From positions 8,148,658 through 8,212,657 of the forward strand of contig NC_030854.1 of NCBI RefSeq assembly GCF_000208745.1: DNA of 64,000 nt, given 5' to 3'. Origin of the DNA: Theobroma cacao (taxonomy: Eukaryota > Streptophyta > Magnoliopsida > Malvales > Malvaceae). The position numbers and the translations under genes were made by a program. The notes beneath the pieces are model-generated. The model saw only the letters and a program-made list of their open reading frames with translations, did no database searches and was not told where the DNA came from. Positions 24,153 to 33,435 of this stretch are shown here, in pieces; within the stretch, counting starts at the first letter, position 1; each line of letters starts with the position of its first letter.

Positions 24153-24932
24153 TCAAACATCTAAAGATGAAGAAGCATCATCTTTATCTTCAGTGATCTC
24201 CTTTTCTGCCTCTAATAATGAAGATAAACAATGACTGGTGTTATCAATCTCTTCCTCAGCTTCTAATGAAGATACACAAGGAGTTGTTGAAGAATCCTCA
24301 GAGGAAGAAGAAGTGTAAAAAGATAAAGGAGAAGAAGGAGAATGAGAACAATTGGAACAAGAAGGAATTGCCGTAGACGAGAGAGCAAGACCTACAAGCA
24401 AATCAACGAAGGCACCAACGATGTAGCCATGATTGCTTTTGCCATTTACTCTCAAATACCAACACAAAAGCTCTTCAAGACCTCCCCAATCTTTTAACCC
24501 GTGAGCTTCCACCATTTCTTCCATGGACTTCCTGAAATCCGCGAATGGATCTTGAGACTCCATTGACAAGACTACACTCTCTTTAAATGGTAACCCGCTT
24601 GGCTTAGCCTCTTCCAGGATTGAACTAGTCTCTCCTGGCTCGAAAAACAGCCTCTCTGACCTTAAACCACGAATGACAGTCTCAACAGGATCACCCCCAG
24701 ACTCGTCAGATGCTGTTGAAAAGCTTGCTGATTCAGAGGAGTTGGAGAACCATGACTCGGGCGTTTCAGCCTCAATGATGGCGTCCAAGTAAGCTGAGTT
24801 GATGGTCTTGAAGAGGCTGTCATCTGTTCTGAAAGAGAGAGTTCTGGGCTGGTGACAGGAAGGCCATGGCCAGGAGGATTTTGCTTGTATGGTGTTCTTG
24901 GAGAGGAAAGGGAGCTTCATCTTCTTCCCCAT
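24153..24932 (-). CDS. OVATE family protein, OFP13/15/16/18-like
   Basis: Single-exon gene. I start at the second Met (24932, MGKKMKLPFL) because MGKKxKLPFL is the conserved start of this subgroup; an in-frame Met two codons upstream (24938) is possible. The protein is 259 residues. Order: MGKKMKLPFLSKN; SSWPWPSCHQPRTLSFR, a signature of the subgroup; an acidic, Ser-rich linker with ETPESWFS; the OVATE domain at about 120-185 with DPFADFRKSMEEMV, LLCWYLRVN and GYIVGAFVDLLVGL; then a Ser/Glu-rich tail of about 70 residues. Role as a transcriptional repressor of growth is family knowledge. The gene is 10.9 kb from the OFP6-like gene, tail to tail. Confidence 0.92.
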   Translation of the reverse strand: MGKKMKLPFLSKNTIQAKSSWPWPSCHQPRTLSFRTDDSLFKTINSAYLDAIIEAETPESWFSNSSESASFSTASDESGGDPVETVIRGLRSERLFFEPGETSSILEEAKPSGLPFKESVVLSMESQDPFADFRKSMEEMVEAHGLKDWGGLEELLCWYLRVNGKSNHGYIVGAFVDLLVGLALSSTAIPSCSNCSHSPSSPLSFYTSSSSEDSSTTPCVSSLEAEEEIDNTSHCLSSLLEAEKEITEDKDDASSSLDV

Positions 24933-25156
24933 GTGCACTTTGTTTTTGATATTGGTTTTGTATGGGAAGGACGTTATGATAAATACAAAAGGAGGGGGCC
25001 GGTGTTCATATTGGGTTTTGGAGTGTGAAATATGTGAATTCTTTTATGTGGCATTAATGGGTCAGTCAGAGAGCTGCGGGCTGTGGGGAGGGAAGATTTT
25101 AAAGGGCTTGATGAAACAAGTGGGAGGAGAGAGACAGAGAGGAGATTGGTGGGGTA

Positions 25157-25174
25157 CTCTCTCTCTCTCTCTAT
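25157..25174. repeat. (CT)n microsatellite upstream of the second OFP gene
   Basis: About eight CT units (GA on the OFP coding strand) some 225 bp upstream of its start codon. GA/CT tracts are common in plant promoters and 5' UTRs and may matter for expression; that is inference. Confidence 0.7.
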
Positions 25175-25499
25175 ATCTTATACGTCTATTAAACTCAATA
25201 TCATCTTTCAAATTTATTGTTTTTCAGTTGAACTCATTCAATACATTATCGTACTTCTTCCACTCTGTATATTTGATTCCGATTGCTTCAAACTCACGAA
25301 TCCAAAATTTATCGTCTATGCAGCCAATTTAATTTTATATTAGACTATATTATATTCTATTATTCTTATTTCAAGTGCAACAAAAATCACTTTGTTTTCA
25401 ATTTTTTATTTTATGATAACATATTATTATAATTATCTTTTTATAATTTGGAAGTGTTATAATTTTTTTTAATTATCAATACCGCAAAACATTTTTTTC

Positions 25500-25599
25500 N
25501 NNNNNNNNNNNNNNNNNNNNNNNNNNNNNNNNNNNNNNNNNNNNNNNNNNNNNNNNNNNNNNNNNNNNNNNNNNNNNNNNNNNNNNNNNNNNNNNNNNN
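25500..25599. other. assembly gap, 100 N
   Basis: Exactly 100 N at the left border of the copia fragment that starts at 25600. The missing sequence probably contains the 5' part of that copia element. Confidence 0.95.
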
Positions 25600-27195
25600 T
25601 GCTATTTTAGTAGCTGCCCACTTGATAAATAGGATACCAACATCTATTTTGAAAAACAAAACACCACACGAGTTGCTATGCCAAAAATGTCCTTTTTCAC
25701 ATCTCAAAGTCTTTAGACTGTTTGTTATACTTCCACATTGTCTTGTAACAGAAACAGTTGATCCTAGACCCAGAAAATACATTTTTCTTGGATATCCAAT
25801 TAGCATTAATGGATATAAAGTATATGATTTGAGGGTAAAATAGCCATTTATTTCTAAGATATTATTTTTTATGAAACCATTTTTCCTTATCATTGTGATT
25901 CTAATATACATGCATTTCATCATTTTGATCATTTAAATATTTCTAACTATCCATATTTTGATATTTTTTATCTTATGCCTAACAATAATTCTCATTTTAC
26001 CACTTCTTTACCTAATAAAGGTCATTTGATAATTTTTTTATGATATTGATACAACCTTAAACACTACTTCTAATGAATCTACAAATTCTTAGGATTCTTT
26101 TGTTCAAATCCATCACCTAGCTTATCTAGAAAAAGTACTAGATTAATAAACCCTTTCGAGTATTTTGACATTTATCAATGTCAACTACCTTCCCAAACAA
26201 AATTAGTTACTGCTCATTCCGTTCAAAAACACTTATCTACTGCACAATTGTCACAGTCTCACAAAGCTTTTACCATTTCACTTACCAACATTTTTTAACT
26301 TAACCTTATCAACAAGCCATCAGATACGATCATTGGAAGGAAGATATGCAAGTTGAATGCTTTAGCAGAAAGTAAGGCTGGATAATAATACCCCTACCAA
26401 AATATGCACATGCAATGGGGTGTAAATCGGTATACAAGGTGAAACTTAATTTTGAAGGCAGCATAAAGTTATAAAGCAAGGCTATTGGCCAACGGTTACA
26501 ATCAGCGAAACAGATTTGATTACTAGGAGACTTTTAGCCCAATTGCTAAGCAAACTAATGTCTGAGTTCTTTTAGCCATATCTATTGCTAAAGGTTGGTT
26601 CTTAAGGCAATTAGACATCAACAATGCATTCCTCCATGGTGACTTAGATGAAAAGGTATTCATGGGTTTGCCTTAGGGATATGAACTTCAAAGGGAGTAT
26701 AAATATCCACTAGGTTGTAAACTTGTATGAAAATTATAAAAATTTTTGTATGATTTGAAGCAGGCTTCAAGATAATGGAACTTTAATTCACTGAAGCTTT
26801 ATTGAGGTATAGATTTATTTAGTCTAAAGTTATTACTCTCTATTTACTAAGACAAAGAATAATGAATTTATGGCATTATTAGCTTATGTAGATGACATCT
26901 TGATAACTAGTTCATTAGTTACAATTTTTGACAGAGTAAAACAGTTTATGAGTAATAGTTTTAAACTAAAAGATCTTGGCAAGTTAAAATTTTTCCTTAG
27001 TATTGAAATTGCAAGATTTACTTAAGGTATTTCATTGTGTCAAAGGAAGTACACTCTAAAATTGTTGTTTGAGTATGGTATGTTAGGCACAAAACTAATA
27101 AGTACTCCAATAGACTATAATTGTAAACTGACCTGATAAAGGTCAGGTAGATACTACTAGATACATTTCATACATAAAACTTGTTGGTAAGTTGT
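25600..27195 (+). mobile_element. degenerate Ty1/copia pol fragment (integrase C-end to reverse transcriptase)
   Basis: After the N gap the frame reads AAHLINRIPTSILKNKTPHE, the integrase C-terminal block, followed by the KYIFLGYPISINGYKVYDL zinc-knuckle-distal block up to 25840. Reverse-transcriptase pieces follow from about 26410 to 27190, including an intact YVDD catalytic box (LLAYVDDILITSS, near 26885) and the KDLGKLKFFL block. Numerous stops break the frame. The similarity stops near 27195 at a LVGKLLQK block, where a minus-strand LTR-type sequence begins. The missing downstream part is not found nearby. Confidence 0.8.
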
Positions 27196-27196
27196 T

Positions 27197-27589
27197 GCAA
27201 AAAGAGATGAATAAAAGTAAGATGGGATATTACATTAATGGAAATTGAATGGAGTGAGCTTAATAAGAAAATGAGTTATTGCATTAATGGTAATTAATGG
27301 TATTTGTTGATTTGAGTAGATAAAGGTGGGATTTGAAGAAACTGTAGGAAATAAAGTTGTGCTTGGAGTTTGATGACGCCATGGGTTGTTTAGTGGTGTT
27401 CGATGGAGCTTAAGACTCTGATACCATATGAAAAGAGATAAATAAAAGTAATATTAAAGATGAAAATAAAGCCTACTAATTTGCATTTAGTTCAATGTAT
27501 TTATAGTACAAGTATATGATTGGATAAATTGTTGCAGAGATAAAACCTTTCAAGTTCTACAAAGAAAAAAAAAGAAAAAAACTATATTC
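27197..27589 (-). mobile_element. truncated minus-strand copia piece: LTR end, tRNA-Met-type PBS and gag start
   Basis: On the minus strand, 27426-27411 reads TGGTATCAGAGTCTTA, the classic copia primer-binding site complementary to initiator tRNA-Met. It lies two bases after a CA dinucleotide (27430-27429), as expected at an LTR end; LTR-like DNA runs to the right up to 27589. Left of the PBS a gag-like frame starts with MASSNSKHNF at about 27382. A 21-base match (aaaagagatRaataaaagtaa) at 27199 and 27431 suggests remains of both LTRs. The LTR is cut by the copia insertion at 27590. Confidence 0.5.
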
Positions 27590-27893
27590 TGTTGTGAAAT
27601 ATAACTTTGAAAGAGAATATTAAAAAGAAGTAGCAGGAATGTAAGAAGATCGTCTATGTCATTTCTTGTTCTAGTATATATACCATCAACTACAATGCCT
27701 TTATTTATAGGCACACATAGATGCAGGAAAAATGAATTTACATAAATAGAAGGGATGGACTTAATAGATAAGATTGTACATACACTAAATGAAACTAGGA
27801 ATAGGGATGTACCAACATAAATATGTACATTAGACATGGGGAGATACATTAGATGTTATGAAATACAAGGGATATTCACATATATTCATAACA
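27590..27893 (-). repeat. 3' LTR of the copia element
   Basis: 304-bp left terminal repeat, with TG...CA ends in the forward reading. It matches 32588-32831 in the same orientation, with substitutions and a deletion of about 60 bp in the right copy. A purine-rich PPT (minus strand) adjoins its inner edge. Confidence 0.85.
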
Positions 27894-28179
27894 CTCTCCT
27901 TTAAATGTCCATTGTACTATCTCATTAAAAACTGTAAGCCGAAAAACCCAATGAGACAAAAACCTGTCAGAAAGAAAAAAGAGTATAGTGCATAGTCCAT
28001 AATTGGTCCCCCTCAATTAAGCCATATTGCCTCTTTTGGACAAAAACTAGCTAGAAGGAAAAAAGAGTATAGTACATAATCCATAATTGCTCCTCTCAAT
28101 TAAGCCATATTACTACTTTTGGGATTTACCATTTCTGGAGCATTTGATACCTTACCACTCCAAAGGGCAAATCAATCTT

Positions 28180-28760
28180 GCATCTTGTTAATTTACCACA
28201 TTTCAATACCATATACTAATTTCTCAAATGTTGACGTTGTAATGATATGGTAAAAAGATTGCAAGATTATTAGTGTAGCAAATCTGTTTAACGTCAATTT
28301 GTCAATTTTCCTAGAGTTCGTGAGTATAGAAAAATTTCGACGAGATACGCTTGGTCCTATCACCTTTAATATATCTTCCCTTGACTTATGCAACACAAGC
28401 AATATTATCTTCATAAATTATAGTGGGAGAATTTGTAACCGGTCTTAAACAACAAAAATTATAAATATGTGTTATAACGGATTTCAATCAAACACATTCT
28501 CTTCCAGTTTCATATAGAACGATAATCTCGGAATGGTTAAAGAATGTAGCTACTAGTTTTTGCTTAGTACAATGCCAAGAAATGGCGATGCCGTTATAGC
28601 AATAATCGGTTTAAGAGTAAGCCTTGTGCAGAATAGATTTATATCCCGCATTAACATATCCAACTACACTTGAGTTAATGGAAACCTTGGAATAATATAA
28701 TTCTAAATCTATGGTTCCTCAGAGATAACGGAATGTATGTTTTATTCCATTCCAGTGTCT
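28180..28760 (-). pseudogene. copia RNase H relic
   Basis: Minus-strand pieces follow the copia RNase H C-terminus: an 'AC-AQ-K-GYIKGDRTKHI'-like stretch, RNFSILTNSRK near 28310, and TTSTFEKLVYGIEMW near 28200, which matches the usual 'LPTSTFEKLV--IGMRRL' end of copia pol. Frameshifts separate them. Confidence 0.65.
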
Positions 28761-29800
28761 TTAGGTTGGCTCAAAACTAAAACGTGTCAACAAATTTATC
28801 ACAAAAGCGATATTTGATCTTGTATATTGTGCCAAATACATCAAAGCCCCAATTGCATTTAGATATAGTACTTTAAGACCAAGTATCTCCTTATCAGGTT
28901 CTCTAGGACAAAACGGGGTTTCTTGGGGATTAAGAGAGCTTACAACCAAAAGGGTGCTCAATAGGTAAGCCTTGTCCCTGTTAAAATGTCTAAGCAATCT
29001 CTTAATGTATGCTGACTGATAGACACGTATTTCATTTGCTTTGTGGTCAAGCTTTAGACCAAGACAAAGTTTGGTTTTACCTAAATCTTTAACTTCAAAC
29101 TCTATTTTCAAATATTCAGCAGTTTTAGATAACTCTTCTGGAGTTCTAACCAAATTCATATCGTCGACATAAACTGTTATTATAGTAAATCTAGTTTACG
29201 ATTTCTTAATAAATACGTATGGGCAAATAGGATCATTTTTGTGCCATTCTTTAATTAGGTTCTTACTTAAGCATTGATACCACATGTGGTTGGATTGTTT
29301 TAACCCGTACAAAGATCTTTGCAATTTCATTGAGAATAAGTTACGGGAAGTGTATATTTCAGGCATTTTGAATCCTTTGAGAATTTTCATATAAATATCG
29401 GAGTCTAATGAACCATATAGATATGTCGTCACAACGTCCATAAGATGCATTTTCAATTTTTCAGAAACTACTAGGCTAATAAGGAAATGAAAATTAATCA
29501 TATCCATCACAGGTGAATAAGTCTTATTATAATCAATCCTAAGTCTCTAAGAAAAGCCTTGGGCAACAAGTCAGGCTTTGTTCCTTACGACCTCATTTTT
29601 TTATTTTGTTTTTGGACAAAGACCCACTTGTATCCAATGAGTTTTACATTGTTGGGGGTTCGAGCTACAGGCCTGAAAACCTCTCGTTTAGCTAAGAAAG
29701 CCAATTCAGCTTGGATTGCGTCTTCCCACTTGAGCCAATATTGCATTTGACAATGTTCAATAATAGATCGTGGTTCACAATCATTGTTTATAATCATATG
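28761..29800 (-). pseudogene. copia reverse transcriptase, broken into several frames
   Basis: Minus-strand pieces in order: IIEHCQMQYWLKWEDAIQAE with YKWVFVQKQN (29585-29797); the DVVTTYLYGSLDSDIYMKI and SLYGLKQS block (29196-29510); then an intact VYVDDMNLV catalytic box near 29165 running into 28761-29159, with KDLGKTKLCLGLKLDH and YLNAIGALMYLAQ. At least two frame changes disrupt it. Confidence 0.85.
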
Positions 29801-30307
29801 AGCAATTGAGAATGAAAAAGCATCATCGATGATTATCTCATTTCGATCTCAAATCACATTACAATATGTAAAGAAAATCTCAGTATTCCCAAAGTTAGTT
29901 GTCCTTTCATGGGTTAGAGCTTCTTCAGGGGCAATAGGCTTTTTTGGAGCAAGCTCAACACTAAGCTTTTCTAGAGTGGATTCTTGATTCCTCCTCCTTC
30001 ATTTTTGATAGGCAATGTCTTTTGATCCTATTAGTCTTCCAAGCTTAAAGTGTGAGCCATTTTGATCCATTTTAGCCTATTCTTTAGGAGCTGAAATCCT
30101 AGTTGGAACATTCACAGTTGGAATATGAGACTTTGTAATCTTAATAGCATCATTAAATGCATCGGGAAGTTTATTGGCAATGGCTTGTAAATGAATTATA
30201 AGTTACACCTCATTTTCACATTTAAGAGTTATTGGGTCTAAATGAAATAGATTTTTCTCATTGCAGGAGAAAATCTCAACTAGTTTTTGCTTTTAGCCAT
30301 GGAAGCC

Positions 30308-30946
30308 TTAAGTATCCCAACCGATAAACACTGTTTCATTGAAATGACAAGTTGTGAATTTGATGATACAAAGATCAACAGTTGTTGGTTCCACAAACCT
30401 AATAATGGATGGTGAATCAAACCTAATGTAAATGCCCAAATGGCGTTGAGGACTCATTTTAGTCCTTTTTAGCGATGCAACAAGCACCTGCACAACGTAA
30501 CCAAATGTGCGTAAATGTGAAATGTTTAGTTCATAGCCTAAAATCAACTTGATGGGAAACTGTAAGAGACCAGCAGTGGGGTGCAATCTAATTAGTGTTG
30601 TTGCATGCAAAACAGCATGACCCCACGCTGAATAGTTGAGCTTTGTCTTCAATAATAGAGTACGAGCAATAACTTGGATATGTTGAATCAAGGATTCTGT
30701 CAATTTGTTTTGAGTATGAACATGTGGAATCGAATGTTCAACCTCGATTCCTAGTGAAGCATAACATACATCAAAGCTCTTTGATGTAAATTCATCAGCA
30801 TTATCCATCCTTATACTCTTGATTTGATAATCAAGGAAATGTGCCCGAAGCTGTATAATTTGTGCAAGTAAACGTGCAAAGGCGATGTTGCACGTAGATA
30901 ACATGCAAACATCGAACCATCTGCAATATGCATCCACTAAAACCAT
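30308..30946 (-). pseudogene. copia integrase core fragment
   Basis: A 212-residue frame with the integrase core: VDAYCRWFDVCML near the start, IRMDNADEFTSKSF with the central Asp, and HTQNKLTESLIQHI with the final Glu, then WGHAVLHATTLIRLHP and SHLRTFGYVV. The catalytic triad positions still look occupied. The N-terminal zinc-binding part lies further right (to about 31390) in broken frames. Confidence 0.85.
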
Positions 30947-31396
30947 GATGAATCGGAATGGCCGACTTGTCGATTGTATTGGTCCACAAATATCACCTTG
31001 GACTTTTTGTAAGAATGAAGGGGGATTCAGGATTCACTTTTGTCATAGTAGGTTTAGTAATAAGTTTTCCTTTTGAACAAGTTTCACACGTATAATCTTT
31101 GGACAAAAAAATCTTTTTATCTTTTAAAAGGTGTCCTCTAGTATTTTGGTTTATTCTATGCATCATTTAGCTCTTGGGTAACTTAGGCGATGATGCCAAA
31201 ATCCAAACTCATTGAGATTTACCAGTTTCCAAGACATGGTAGCTAGGATTCAACAACTTTAATAGTGACACGATACAATCCTATAGTTGAAGCTTTCAGT
31301 TTCTCATGGATGGTTTTTTGACTCATCTTATAAGAAGTGATGTAGAAACATTTCTTATTTTGCTCATAAATTGTCTCAAGAAGGTATCCATTACGA

Positions 31397-32141
31397 TAGA
31401 CCTGGCAATTCGTGTTTTCATGTCTTAAACGTGTTAGACACGATTAAACACAAAACATATTAAGGTTAAACACGAACACAACACGAATACTATTCGTATC
31501 TTAAATTTGAAATATGTACATGTATACGTTTAATAACCGTGTAACACGACACGACATGTTTAGACTCGTTTGTTAAACGTGTCAATATATGACACGACAT
31601 GATTAATAACACATTTAACACGATTAAATAAAGATATTTACAATTAAATATAATTTTATTATTTAAATTTAAAATCAATAATTATAAAAACAATTATAGC
31701 AAAACAAAATAACAAGAACATCAATTATAACAAAACAAAATTTAAAATTAGGATTTGGGCATGACATAGTTACATTATTATTTTTATAAAATTTAAAAAT
31801 CTTATTAAAATAATTGTTTAAAATTATTTAAGCAAGGTTAAAATAGTCTTTGACTATTAATTTTTATCAAGTTGATAATCGTGTCGTATATACACATTTA
31901 AACACGATAACACGATTAAACATGTTTATACGTTTAAATACGATAACACGATTAACACGATTAATTAAACGTGTTTAAACATGTTACTCGTGTCTGACAC
32001 GTTTATATATGAAAATTTTTGTGCCTTAAACGTGTCATACACGATTAGACACAAAACACGTTAAGGCTAAATCCAAACCTGTTTAACCCCATGTCTTCTC
32101 CGTGTCATGTTAACGTGTTGTGTCTAAAATTGCTAGGTCTA
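31397..32141. mobile_element. non-autonomous hAT element with 8-bp target duplication
   Basis: The 745-bp element begins TAGACCTGGCAATT and ends with its inverted counterpart (TAGACCTAGCAATT on the other strand; 13 of 14 match). The octamer CATTACGA flanks it exactly on both sides (31389-31396 and 32142-32149). Short TIRs plus 8-bp duplication are the hallmark of the hAT superfamily. Subterminal regions are packed with acacgattaaacacg / cgtgtt motifs, candidate transposase-binding sites. The middle is AT-rich and non-coding. It inserted into the copia element after that element landed. Confidence 0.9.
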
Positions 32142-32192
32142 CATTACGACGTACATCTTTAAAGCTAAGTAGATTTCTCTTTGATCTATTGC

Positions 32193-32423
32193 TTAGCAAT
32201 GCATCCTCCGTATGCAAGTGGTGCCATTTGGCAGAACAATTGTGATATTTTCGGAGCCATCAATAATCCTAATGGGACTTGATATTGTATGGACATTTAC
32301 ATTACGCAATGTCACATTCAAGAAAAAGTGTTTGCCACAAAATATGGTATGTGTCGTTACATTATCAAGCAAACAAACATCTTTCCTTTTTTTAGTAATT
32401 CCCATTTGCACTTGTATTGACAA
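32193..32423 (-). pseudogene. copia protease fragment
   Basis: The 76-residue frame contains CLLDNVTTHTIF, the copia protease active-site region (usually 'CLLDS-TTHTI'), with Asp retained, followed by TIVLPNGTTC. Gag sequence is missing upstream. Confidence 0.7.
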
Positions 32424-32587
32424 GTTTAGGGACTCTCAAAGGCCCACTGCCCCTTCAGGGGACAAAAGAAGGCTTAAGGTCCGTTGTCGACTCTAGGTCA
32501 GTTGGACAGTATACAAAATTAAAATCTAATTGGTTAAAGAATTAAAAAAATACATTTTTAGTTGGTTAGAGCCTTGTGTTGATAACG

Positions 32588-32831
32588 TATTGTGAAATAT
32601 AACTTTGAAAGAGAATATTAGAGAGAAGTAGTATGAATGTAAGAAAATCTTCTATTATAGGCACAATATCTTTATTTATAGGTACGCATTGATGGAGAGG
32701 AAATAAATTTACATAAATAGAGGGGAGACACTTAATAAATAGAAACGTTCATATACTTAATGAAGTAAGGAGATAGGGATGTATCAACATAAATATATAT
32801 TGGATATTATGATTCACATATATTCATAATA
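32588..32831 (-). repeat. 5' LTR of the copia element
   Basis: 244-bp right terminal repeat, partner of 27590-27893, shorter through internal deletion; its inner edge abuts the PBS-like cgttatcaacacaa on the minus strand. Confidence 0.85.
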
Positions 32832-32836
32832 TATTC

Positions 32837-33250
32837 TTTCTTTCGAGTTCATTTTTCTTTGTTCTCCAATCAACCTCGCACAGATTCAATCATTGACTCC
32901 TCTCCTTTTTTATAGTTAATTAATAAATAAACACATTCTTGTTATGTGCATGTATTTGGTATGCAACAAACTATTATTAGAAAGATACCATAATTTTTAG
33001 GGGAAACAAGATCCAGAAGAAGATGAAAGTAATCTTAAAGAGAAAAAAATTGCTGACAGTTTTGAAGGAGCAATACTATTAATCTTTTGAAATTAGTTTA
33101 CGTTTCAAAGCTCACCTAGCTAGCTTCTCCCCTGGCTAGAATGGTGACCAATCGTTATCTCTAGACCTTTTTCTCACACTCCACCTTAAATTATTTTTCT
33201 TTTATTTAATTATGATAATTTAATATTTTTCAACCGTTTACTCATATTTA
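32837..33250. other. intergenic, upstream of the peroxiredoxin gene
   Basis: AT-rich. Its left part may continue the interrupted LTR of the truncated copia piece. The right part is the likely promoter of the plus-strand peroxiredoxin gene. Confidence 0.4.
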
Positions 33251-33252
33251 GT

Positions 33253-33263
33253 TATATATAAAA
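33253..33263 (+). promoter_or_regulatory. TATA box candidate of the 2-Cys peroxiredoxin gene
   Basis: tatatataaa lies 173 bp upstream of the ATG, leaving a 5' UTR of about 140 nt that ends in a GA-rich stretch directly before the start codon. Confidence 0.5.
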
Positions 33264-33435
33264 CAATTGATTTTGTCTAATTATCATTTTTATTTGTATA
33301 GGCAAGTAAAATGAGTAGCTATTCCAATCCCATTTACCCACACCCACACCCACGCTGTCCTCCACTTATCCTTTCAAGTCTTACCCACCTTCATTTCATT
33401 TCTCCGCCTTATACTCCAGAGACAGAGAGAGAGAG

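Larger units (their letters stand above)
27590..32831 (-). mobile_element. Ty1/copia retrotransposon with LTRs, PBS, PPT and 5-bp target duplication
   Basis: Outer repeats begin TGTTGTGAAATATAACTTTG (27590) and TATTGTGAAATATAACTTTG (32588) and end near attcataaca (27893) and attcataata (32831). The pentamer TATTC precedes the left end (27585-27589) and follows the right end (32832-32836). On the minus strand the order is: 5' LTR, PBS-like cgttatcaacacaa, protease, integrase, reverse transcriptase, RNase H, PPT aaaggagag (27894-27902) and 3' LTR. That is copia order. Only about 140 bp separate the PBS from the protease, so almost all of gag is deleted. Every domain has stops or frameshifts. 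A hAT element sits between protease and integrase. Confidence 0.9.

Noticed and set aside
24889..25332. 147-residue plus-strand frame overlapping the start of the second OFP
   Set aside because: Antisense to the OFP start and promoter; no domain. Treated as chance.
27360..27430. gag-like start beside the PBS taken as an independent gene
   Set aside because: Only about 30 codons remain and it follows a retroelement PBS directly, so it is part of the truncated copia piece.
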